DNA of 64,000 nt from RUG11237 sp050874665. Its GTDB lineage: Bacteria > Bacillota > Clostridia > Lachnospirales > Lachnospiraceae. Shown here one piece after another: positions 53,182 to 61,836 of this stretch. A program made the position numbers and the translations under genes. The DNA lies in NCBI GenBank assembly GCA_050874665.1, contig JBNMLC010000010.1, positions 1 through 64,000 of the forward strand, in the 5' to 3' direction. The notes under the pieces are model-generated. The model made no database searches and was not told the DNA's origin. It saw nothing but the letters and a program-made list of their open reading frames with translations. Position 1 is the first letter of the stretch; each line of letters opens with the position of its first letter.

Positions 53182-56100
53182 AATTATCAATTGTTTCATC
53201 TAAGCTTTCAGAAAGTTTATCTAAAAGTGCCAGATACTCTTTCATAAAACTGTCTACTGCTTTTTCGTCAAAAAGCTGATTGTTATATTCTACTCCTCCA
53301 TACATACACTTTCCATTTTCAGAAATGCATAAAGAAAAGTTTGTCTTACATCCTCTCTTATCAATTATTTCTTCGCAAAGCTGCAGATCTTCGAAACACA
53401 AATCACTACTCTTATAATTCTGGAATGCCATGAAAAACTCACCCCACTGCTCCATAAAACGAGGCTCTTCCTTTCTTAGCTCCCACATTAAATCATAAAA
53501 TGGATATTCCTGATTATCCAATCCCTCTTTTACTCCTTTAGAAAGATTTTCTAATGCTTCCTTAATCGTTTGTTTTTCCTTAAACACTGAGCGGAAAATA
53601 ATACAATCTGCCAGACAACCACTGATTTCCTGATTTTTGCCTTCGCGTCTGTTGGCCGTCGCAACCGTACAATATACATCTTTTTTCTTTGTATTTTTGG
53701 CAAGCAGGATATGATATGCCAGCATTGTATATGTAAACAGGGAAATGCGTAGTTCTTTACATACCTTTCCTATTTTTTTATACAGGCTCTCTTCTACCGC
53801 AAATGCCCTGGATTGTCCTATATACTCACCCTCAGCCAATTCATAATGCTGATATGGATAATCCAAAGTTGCAGGCAAATCCTTCAGATAATTTTCCCAG
53901 TACTGCCTCTGCTTTCTTCCCTGCTCCGTATGAGTGAGATCACTCTGATATAAACAATAATCATAAAGCTGCAGTATATTTTCTTCTGAATTTTGTTCCC
54001 CTGAATAATATCGGTTTAAATCATTGATGATAATACTCAAAGAAGAGCCATCTGAAATCAGATGAGAAACTCCAATATACAAGATATAATCCTGTGTATC
54101 ATACTTGTATATTTCTATACACATAGGGACTTGATTAATAAACGGTATTGTTATATTAGACTTTTCATCAATTGCCCTCTTACACCATTGATAGCGTTCT
54201 TCCCGATTTTCTCCTACACCTTCCATCACCTTTACATCGTATGGATACTCTGAAAGAACCTCCTGATATATTTCTCCCTCTTCTTCATAAAAGATCGTCC
54301 GGTAACACTCGTTTCGATCAATCATTTTTTGTACTGCCTGGGAAATTCTCTCGATATCCAATGCTCCTTTGATCCCAATACTCATGCAAAGATTCCATGC
54401 ACTATTTTCCGGATATTCTTTACAGGTCTGATAAATCATTTTCTGAGCTGAATTCAATAAGAATTTTCCCGTATGCTCTTGAACCTTTGCTGTTTCTTCT
54501 GCTTTTACCTCTGTTTTCTGCTCCTGCTGCATTTCCTGATTTTTCTCAAGTAAAAATTCTCCAAATTCTTTTAAGGTTCCATAATCATATACATCTTCAA
54601 ATTCTACATGTATATCATACCGTTTCGCAATTTCTTCTACCAGCATCATTCCTGTTAGTGAATTACCGCCCAAATCAAAGAAGTCACTATCCTCTTCTAC
54701 TTCCTCTTCCAGAATATCTTCCCATAGTTTTTTCAATTCTTCTTTGAATTTTTCCGTATCCTCAATCTTATCCTTTTTCTCTTCTTTTTTCTCTTCTAAA
54801 GTATCTGTAATCCCTAATACAGAGAATTTATGCGTTGGATAAATCCAATGTTTCCTTTTAGCAAAACAATAGGCCGGAGCCGATACCCTGTGCACGTTTT
54901 CTCCCTCATATAGCCCTGCAAACGAAACCTTTACACCTTCTTCATACAGTTCCTTTATCATCTGTTCTCGTGAATCTATTGCCAAAATCACCCTGCATTT
55001 CTCGTCACTGGCTATTTTTTCTCCGGTATCATGGAAATACACGGCCACTAACGAATGCTGTTCCTTCAGTTTTCTTATAATATCCTCGGTAGGCTTTGGA
55101 TTATATGTTTCTCTCAATTTTCTAAGCGTATTCTCAATTTCTTCATTTTCCGGTATTTTTTCTTCTTTTGCAATCTTTGCAATATATTTTCCGTATTCAT
55201 CTGCCAGCAGATAATCTACCTTTATGTTTGCCTGTTCCAATGCACGATACTGCTCCACATCTCTTCGACACTGCTCCATCGTCACATCCTTTGGCATAGA
55301 AATTATCACTGCTGTTTTTTTTGCTTCCCCTGCAGTTTTAGGCTTTATGCTTCTTACACGCTGACACAATTCTTCTTTACTGTTTCCCACCACACAGGCA
55401 CGATATACATAATCATCTCTTCCTGTGTTCAACGTAAACAAGATATCATCTATATTTTCTTTGCTCTTTTCCAAATAGTCAGCAATTGCTTTGGCATTGT
55501 TCTCAAAGGATTCTTCACTTTTTGCACTTAATTTCAAAATAAGCGGCAGTAGACTTTCTTTCTTTTCGTTTTCCTGCCCTCTATAGTTTTCAATGACCAC
55601 ATGTGCATTTGTTCCGCTAAATCCAAAAGAATTGATACCCACAATTCTTCTATCATTCCTATTCCAGTGTTTTATTTCCTTGGTAGGGATTAAATTTGTT
55701 TCTTCAAAATGAATATAGGGATTTGGCTTTTCAAAATGAACAATTGGATAAGTTACATCTTCCTGAAACTGTGTGACGCATTTTAATACAGATGCAATAC
55801 CCGCAGCAGCTCCTAAATGCCCTATACTTGATTTTAATGCCGACAAGTATACTTTTCGGGACTCCATATCACTTTCTTCAAAACTTGACTGTAATCCCTC
55901 CACTTCAATCGGATCTCCAATCAACGTACCAGTTCCATGCGCTTCTATTTCCGTTACATCTTTTCCGCTAATTCCAGCTCTCTCCCATGCCTTTATAATA
56001 GCTTCCTTTTGTCCCTGTGCACTTGGTGCCGTAAGACTGCTTCCTCTGAAACCATCTGAATTGATGGCACTTCCTTTGATTACACCATAAATATGATCTT

Positions 56101-56836
56101 TATCCCGAAGAGCCTCTTGATACCTCTTTAGTAATACAAATCCGCCTCCTTCGCCCATTCCGGTTCCCTGAGCTTTTGCATCAAATGAATAACTTCTGCC
56201 ACCTTTAGATATCACACCCAGATTATTAAAGTCCTTATCTTCAAACTCAGGAATATAAATATTTACGGACAAACCGCCTACCAAAGCATAATCCGATTCT
56301 TCTGAAACCAGCTTCATACAGCCCTCATGCAATGCCACCAAAGAGGAGGAACATGCAGAATCTACTGTTACATTCGGACCATGCAAATCCAGATGATAGC
56401 ATACTTTTCCAGCCGTTAATGACTTTAGATTTCCTGTGTACGCAGCACCAGAATCCTGCCCAGCCAATAATTTATATTCATTATCCGTAGTTGACACATA
56501 GACCGCACAGTTCTTTCCTCGAAAACTCTCCAGACTATAGCCTGCATCATAAATAGCCTCTGCAGCCATTTCTAACGAAAATCTTTGTTCTATACACATA
56601 ACATCTGCTTCCATGGAAGGAATGTTAAAAAAGCCGTGGTCAAAATATTCGATGTCATCTATATAGCCAACCTCTAAATACTCTTTATCATCCTCTAACT
56701 TCAAAAGTTCTTTTCGTTCCTTTGGAACTTTTCTTACACAATCTTTCTTATTACTGAGATTTTCATGTAAGCTTTCCATATTATTTGCCTGAGGCAATCT
56801 CATACTAACTCCTATAATAGCAATATCCTGATACAT
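53171..56836 (-). CDS. Hybrid PKS-NRPS protein: KS-ACP-C
   Basis: A 1221-residue assembly-line protein. Ketosynthase 1-420 has Cys162 (VDSACSSSLVAL), His300 (EAHGTGT) and His340 (KSSIGHLGAAAG). Residues 430-665 hold a linker with no acyltransferase GHSxG but with the post-AT-like VSAPAYCFAKRKHWIYP. The carrier domain is about 695-765 with Ser726 (GGNSL). A condensation-like domain (about 790-1221) has SHLISDG in place of HHxxxDG; the second His and Asp are kept. Nothing follows, so this domain may release the product. Last gene of the cluster; GGAGG-type site at the ATG. Confidence 0.9.
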   Translation of the reverse strand: MYQDIAIIGVSMRLPQANNMESLHENLSNKKDCVRKVPKERKELLKLEDDKEYLEVGYIDDIEYFDHGFFNIPSMEADVMCIEQRFSLEMAAEAIYDAGYSLESFRGKNCAVYVSTTDNEYKLLAGQDSGAAYTGNLKSLTAGKVCYHLDLHGPNVTVDSACSSSLVALHEGCMKLVSEESDYALVGGLSVNIYIPEFEDKDFNNLGVISKGGRSYSFDAKAQGTGMGEGGGFVLLKRYQEALRDKDHIYGVIKGSAINSDGFRGSSLTAPSAQGQKEAIIKAWERAGISGKDVTEIEAHGTGTLIGDPIEVEGLQSSFEESDMESRKVYLSALKSSIGHLGAAAGIASVLKCVTQFQEDVTYPIVHFEKPNPYIHFEETNLIPTKEIKHWNRNDRRIVGINSFGFSGTNAHVVIENYRGQENEKKESLLPLILKLSAKSEESFENNAKAIADYLEKSKENIDDILFTLNTGRDDYVYRACVVGNSKEELCQRVRSIKPKTAGEAKKTAVIISMPKDVTMEQCRRDVEQYRALEQANIKVDYLLADEYGKYIAKIAKEEKIPENEEIENTLRKLRETYNPKPTEDIIRKLKEQHSLVAVYFHDTGEKIASDEKCRVILAIDSREQMIKELYEEGVKVSFAGLYEGENVHRVSAPAYCFAKRKHWIYPTHKFSVLGITDTLEEKKEEKKDKIEDTEKFKEELKKLWEDILEEEVEEDSDFFDLGGNSLTGMMLVEEIAKRYDIHVEFEDVYDYGTLKEFGEFLLEKNQEMQQEQKTEVKAEETAKVQEHTGKFLLNSAQKMIYQTCKEYPENSAWNLCMSIGIKGALDIERISQAVQKMIDRNECYRTIFYEEEGEIYQEVLSEYPYDVKVMEGVGENREERYQWCKRAIDEKSNITIPFINQVPMCIEIYKYDTQDYILYIGVSHLISDGSSLSIIINDLNRYYSGEQNSEENILQLYDYCLYQSDLTHTEQGRKQRQYWENYLKDLPATLDYPYQHYELAEGEYIGQSRAFAVEESLYKKIGKVCKELRISLFTYTMLAYHILLAKNTKKKDVYCTVATANRREGKNQEISGCLADCIIFRSVFKEKQTIKEALENLSKGVKEGLDNQEYPFYDLMWELRKEEPRFMEQWGEFFMAFQNYKSSDLCFEDLQLCEEIIDKRGCKTNFSLCISENGKCMYGGVEYNNQLFDEKAVDSFMKEYLALLDKLSESLDETIDNFIG

Positions 56837-56849
56837 TTTTTCCTCCTAA

Positions 56850-59800
56850 CTATAAGTCAAATACTGTTATTGTATCTTCTTTTTTTCCTTCTACCATCGT
56901 AGAAATATAATTTGATAATTGTTTAATAGTTGCATTTTCAAATAAATCAACAACGGAAATATCAACTTGAAATTCTTCATTAATTTTTCCGATTAAATAT
57001 ATACTTTTCAAAGAATTTCCACCAACCTCAAAGAATTTTTCATCTTTTTTGATATTTTCATTTTTCAAGACACTTTTCCAAATACAAGACATCTTATGTT
57101 CAATCCACCCGTTGTCTGCGTTTTCTGTACTCGCTACTTCTTCATCCTGTACCGGAATAAATCCTGCCATTTCCGGTTCCATATCAATAACCTTTGCAAT
57201 CTGATAATTCATAGCATCCAGACCATAGATTAGAGGCGAGGTTTCTTCTGCAAATAGACGCAGTAAATAATAAATTGCCTCTTCTCCTTCCAGAATATCA
57301 AAGCCCAAACGCTGGCTGAACATATACTGTTCTTCTCCTTCCCCCTGACTCATTCCTATATCTCTCCATTTGCTACATGCCACCACCGTATATTGGTTCT
57401 GTTCTGGCAGTTCTGTTTCATAAAACAATTGGGACGAAACTGCACCGTAACTGCCAAAGGAAATTCCTCCATAGAATGCCGTAATACTAGATAATACATA
57501 CACATGTCTTCCTGTTTTGTTCTGCAAAAAACGTTTGATGTCTTCTATTGTATTTACACGTACCTGCATATTTTCTGAAAGCTGTCCTGCAGACATGTTT
57601 TTGATGTAATAATCCTCTTTCCTTTTCCAATGCTCTGCCGCTGATACATCTCCCACTAAATCCATGATATTCTTTACTGTTCCATATTTTTGTTCTATTT
57701 TTTCTAAAACTTCCAGAATACTGTTTGCCTCGGTTGCATCTGCCTGTTCATAGTTTACTGTTCCTAAAGTCTGCAATTGTTCAAAAATTTTCTGCTTTTC
57801 GTGCACTTTTGTGAGGTTCGATTTTCCCACCAGAACAAGATTTGTATTGGTATTCTTTAGCATTGCCTCACAGACAAGCTTTCCAATGCCACCCAGTCCG
57901 CCTATAAGAACGGTTACGCCCTCATTCCACTTTGTCTTCCAGGCACTGGCCTGTTCAGGTACAAACCTACGCAATTCTTCCAGATAACGCCTTCCCTTTT
58001 GATAGAATACCGTACTGTTTGTTTTATATCTATGTTCTCTTGCCGTATATTCTGCCTCATAGCTTCCGCATATGTTATCCGTAACCACAAGAATTGTTTT
58101 AATATTCCCCTGTTCCAGAGAAAGTGATGGCAAATATCCTTTTACCATGCTCCACAAAGCCTTTTCTTTTATGTCACATACGATTAGCAATACAAGTTTT
58201 GTCATTGCCCCTTCATATTCTCTGGCAATCTCACAAATACGGTACAAATTTTCTTCCGTTTTTCTTGTCGCATCTAAAGTGATAGCTACATACTCTGTTT
58301 CTTTCTTTGACTTATTCTTAGACTCTGAAGGTAATTCCACCTCTCGCTTTTCTATGCGATAGATACACTCTAAAAGTGAATTTCTTGTTTCTCTCTGGAA
58401 ACCGGATATCTCTCCCTGCTCATATTTTTTTATCAATACTTTTTTATCAATTTTTCCAATAGCAGTACGAGGCATTTCCTCCTCTTCTAGTCCTACAAAC
58501 TCATCTGCAAACATACTAAATTGCCGCATAAGAATTTGCTGCATTTCAGAAATAACTTTTTGAGGTGATTTTCTACTCTCCTCGGTTTTAGAATAACAAA
58601 TCAAAACCTTATCATTAATTACTTCTTCGTTTTTTATGGCACAGCAGGCAATTCCGCCGCTCATAACACCTTCTACCTCTTCCAAAGCCTTTTCCACTTC
58701 CAGGCATGTGATATTTACTCCGTTCACAATAACAATATCTTTATTTCTTCCTGTTATTATTATTTCTCCATCAATAATATTGGCATAATCACCAGTATCA
58801 AACCAGCCGTCTTCCGTAAAACATTTACGATTTTCTTCTTCATTTTTAAAATAACCCTGATTAATAGTTTCTCCGGCAACCAGCAGTCGTCCAATCTTTC
58901 CTTGAGGTACAAGGTTATTTTCATCGTCTACTATTTTTGCCTGTACACCCTTATTCGGAGTTCCAACCGCAACTGATTTCTTATAAAGCACCTGACCAAA
59001 ACGATCCGAAAATAAAATTCCGGAACTGGTTTCCGTCATTCCCCAGGACGGCTTCATGGAACTGTAGGAGAGTCCTTTGCAAGCTAAGGCTCGAAGGAAT
59101 TGATCACAGGCAGTAAAGTTAATTGCTTCTCCTCCATTTAATATAAACTTGCAGCAGGACAAATCCACATCTAACTCAGGAATTTTTTCTGCCTGTTCCA
59201 TAAGCAAGCCATAAGCAAAATTAGGAGCCCAGGTTCTGCTCACTCTGAATTCATCCAACAACTGCAGCCATTTTAGTGGTTCTCTTAAAATTTCTTTCGT
59301 TTCCACCTGAATCTGTTCTGCATGATTATACACATCTAATATATGGTACATCACAATTCCGCCTACATGATCCAATGGCATCCAGTTAAGGGATATTTCT
59401 TTTTCGGTAAAGTTATACCGCTGTGTGGTACTTTGTGAGCGTTTGATAATATTACGATGACTTAATTTGACGCCTTTTGGTATCCCTGTACTTCCTGAAG
59501 TAAACAACATCAAGGCAATATCATTTTCTTTCAGTTCCGTTTCCTGATACCCTTCATTCTTTTTCTCAATTAAATCTTTTGCAAGAAGCACGGCATCCAC
59601 AGTCAAAGGTTCTCCAATCCGTTCTCCATACTGCTTCATCTGATTAATTTCTTTTTCTCCCGCTACCATAACAGCATTCTGTAACAATTTACAGACATTC
59701 CATACCTTATTTGTGGAAGCTTCTCCCTCACGATAAATACTTTCCTGCGGAATTCCTAATGGTATCGTAACGGCTCCTGCCATCTGACAGCCCCAAAACA

Positions 59801-61823
59801 CCTTTATAAATTCGTCTAACTGCGGAAGCTGCAATACAACAAAGCTTCCTTTTCCTATCTTTTTCTCCTGCAGATTCGCTGCGATATTTATAGCAGCCTC
59901 GCGTAAGGATTCATAATCAAATGTTTTCCTTTTATCTCCAAATTGTATGGTATGAATTTTTCTCTTATCTTTTTCGTCCGATGATTTCAGCAACAAATCC
60001 CGTAACACCTGATATGGAATTTCCTCAAGAGTTCCTCCTGAAAGCAAAGAGGGTTCTCCTGTTACCTCCTCTTCTTCCGTTTGCTTCTTTTCTACCCTGT
60101 CCGCCCATACCATAGCTTTTCTTTGTGCACTCGATTTCTCCAACTGACAATGCTCTTTTTCCATAGCCATTTTTATCAGTTGCTGATTCGTATTCTCATC
60201 TGACAACATATGGTTAGAAACCGAATGTACCAATACAATGTCTTCCTTCCCATATTCAGAAAGCAGATTTTCTATTTCACATTTCTTAATTTTTTCAATT
60301 CCTGTATATGAAATCAGATAGTTAAAATCCAAATACGTTACATCGAAAAAATGCTCTGGAAAATGTTCTTCCAAAATTTCTCTGATTTTACCTGTCTGTT
60401 TTTCTTCATAGCATAAAAATTTCTTTTTTGAAAGCCGTCCCATCAATTCGTCTACTGTAATCATCTCATGTTCCATAAGATGATACAAAGCGGTTACATA
60501 AATCTCCAGCATTTCTTTTATGGTTTCTTTTTTGAATAATGCCGTTTTATAAGCCAGACCAATCTGATATTCTTTCTCTTTTTCCATCACACTGCATATC
60601 AAATCAAACTGCACCTTAGATGCATCCTCCGGTATTTCCATCTTCATAGGCAGTTGTGTTTTGTTTTTGCTCTGATTGCCAAAGACCGTTTCGCTTTCTA
60701 AATTGAACACCGTCTGATAAATCGGAGTATATCCACTTTTTCTCTCCACGCTAAGCAATTCTACGACCTGCTCAAAAGGAAGAGATTGATGTTTCATTGC
60801 CTCTAATACGGATTTGTGTACTTGTTTCAAAGTTTCTTCCAGACTCGCTTCTTTAGCAACCTCATAGGAAACAGCTACTGTATTGGCAAAGCAGCCCACA
60901 ATGCTCTGAAATTCCTCTCGTGTTCTGTTAAATACCGGTGTTCCCACTGTCACATCTTTTTGGTTGGATACTTTCATAAGCATCAGTTGATACGCAGTCA
61001 TAAACAAACTAAATACAGAAATCTTTTTCTTCTGTGCAAAGTTTCGTATCGTATCACTAAATTCAGTTCCTAGAAATTCTGCCACATAATCTCCGGCAAA
61101 CGAATCGTTCTTTTCACGTTTATAATCTGTCGGAAACTTGATATACTTTCTTGTTTTGTCCAGTCTTTTCAGCCAATATTTCTTATCTTCTGTGAAATCC
61201 TTTGCCTTCTGCCATTTGATATATCTATAATAGCTTCCCTGTCTTTCCTTGTCGTCATTTGTACCACTCCATGCTGCTTCGCAAATCTGTTGTATCCTTT
61301 TAGCAATCAGCCCCATAGACCAGCCATCAGCAAACATATGATGCAATGTAATCACTATCTTCTTTGCATCATCGCTCTGTAGAATAGAACAGCGAATAGG
61401 GATTTCATTTTCTAAGTTAAATCCTGTTTGCTTCTCTTCTCCAATAAGCTGTTTGCAGCTTTCTTCATATTCTTCTTGTTTTACCGTTTTTGTAGCAATA
61501 TGCAGAGAGTAATTCTTCAATACACATTGATAAACTCTTTCTTCCCATTCAAATACAACCGTATGTAACATCTCATTTTCATCGACTACCTGCCTAATTG
61601 CCTGACGCAGTATTTCTTCCGATACTTCTTTCCCAAATTCTAATGTGTATACCATGTTGTAATATGAGTTATTTCCTGCACTTTTTGCCAGGAACCACAT
61701 GCGTTCCTGTTCTGCAGACAATGGATATACCTGATATTTTTCTCCTTCTTTTTCCAGCAGATGCAAAAAACGTTTTCTATTCTCCTCATCCAACTGCTGT
61801 AATCGTTCTACAAATGGATTCAT
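56850..61823 (-). CDS. NRPS-like protein: C-A(AMP-ligase type)-KR-ACP
   Basis: A 1657-residue multidomain protein. The condensation domain is about 30-450 with intact HHMFADG at 161-167. An unusual segment at 480-600 has no match I know. The adenylation domain is about 605-1140 with LFTSGSTGIPKG at 773-784 and Lys1124 (TAIGKIDK). Its A4 region reads MPLDHVGG, as in AMP-ligases for non-amino acids, without the Asp that holds an alpha-amine. The ketoreductase is about 1150-1540 with GGLGGIG (1308-1314), Ser1445/1446 and Tyr1459. The carrier domain has Ser1604. AGGAGAAAGAA selects ATG 61823 over the frame limit 61865. Confidence 0.9.
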   Translation of the reverse strand: MNPFVERLQQLDEENRKRFLHLLEKEGEKYQVYPLSAEQERMWFLAKSAGNNSYYNMVYTLEFGKEVSEEILRQAIRQVVDENEMLHTVVFEWEERVYQCVLKNYSLHIATKTVKQEEYEESCKQLIGEEKQTGFNLENEIPIRCSILQSDDAKKIVITLHHMFADGWSMGLIAKRIQQICEAAWSGTNDDKERQGSYYRYIKWQKAKDFTEDKKYWLKRLDKTRKYIKFPTDYKREKNDSFAGDYVAEFLGTEFSDTIRNFAQKKKISVFSLFMTAYQLMLMKVSNQKDVTVGTPVFNRTREEFQSIVGCFANTVAVSYEVAKEASLEETLKQVHKSVLEAMKHQSLPFEQVVELLSVERKSGYTPIYQTVFNLESETVFGNQSKNKTQLPMKMEIPEDASKVQFDLICSVMEKEKEYQIGLAYKTALFKKETIKEMLEIYVTALYHLMEHEMITVDELMGRLSKKKFLCYEEKQTGKIREILEEHFPEHFFDVTYLDFNYLISYTGIEKIKKCEIENLLSEYGKEDIVLVHSVSNHMLSDENTNQQLIKMAMEKEHCQLEKSSAQRKAMVWADRVEKKQTEEEEVTGEPSLLSGGTLEEIPYQVLRDLLLKSSDEKDKRKIHTIQFGDKRKTFDYESLREAAINIAANLQEKKIGKGSFVVLQLPQLDEFIKVFWGCQMAGAVTIPLGIPQESIYREGEASTNKVWNVCKLLQNAVMVAGEKEINQMKQYGERIGEPLTVDAVLLAKDLIEKKNEGYQETELKENDIALMLFTSGSTGIPKGVKLSHRNIIKRSQSTTQRYNFTEKEISLNWMPLDHVGGIVMYHILDVYNHAEQIQVETKEILREPLKWLQLLDEFRVSRTWAPNFAYGLLMEQAEKIPELDVDLSCCKFILNGGEAINFTACDQFLRALACKGLSYSSMKPSWGMTETSSGILFSDRFGQVLYKKSVAVGTPNKGVQAKIVDDENNLVPQGKIGRLLVAGETINQGYFKNEEENRKCFTEDGWFDTGDYANIIDGEIIITGRNKDIVIVNGVNITCLEVEKALEEVEGVMSGGIACCAIKNEEVINDKVLICYSKTEESRKSPQKVISEMQQILMRQFSMFADEFVGLEEEEMPRTAIGKIDKKVLIKKYEQGEISGFQRETRNSLLECIYRIEKREVELPSESKNKSKKETEYVAITLDATRKTEENLYRICEIAREYEGAMTKLVLLIVCDIKEKALWSMVKGYLPSLSLEQGNIKTILVVTDNICGSYEAEYTAREHRYKTNSTVFYQKGRRYLEELRRFVPEQASAWKTKWNEGVTVLIGGLGGIGKLVCEAMLKNTNTNLVLVGKSNLTKVHEKQKIFEQLQTLGTVNYEQADATEANSILEVLEKIEQKYGTVKNIMDLVGDVSAAEHWKRKEDYYIKNMSAGQLSENMQVRVNTIEDIKRFLQNKTGRHVYVLSSITAFYGGISFGSYGAVSSQLFYETELPEQNQYTVVACSKWRDIGMSQGEGEEQYMFSQRLGFDILEGEEAIYYLLRLFAEETSPLIYGLDAMNYQIAKVIDMEPEMAGFIPVQDEEVASTENADNGWIEHKMSCIWKSVLKNENIKKDEKFFEVGGNSLKSIYLIGKINEEFQVDISVVDLFENATIKQLSNYISTMVEGKKEDTITVFDL

Positions 61824-61836
61824 TTCTTTCTCCTTC

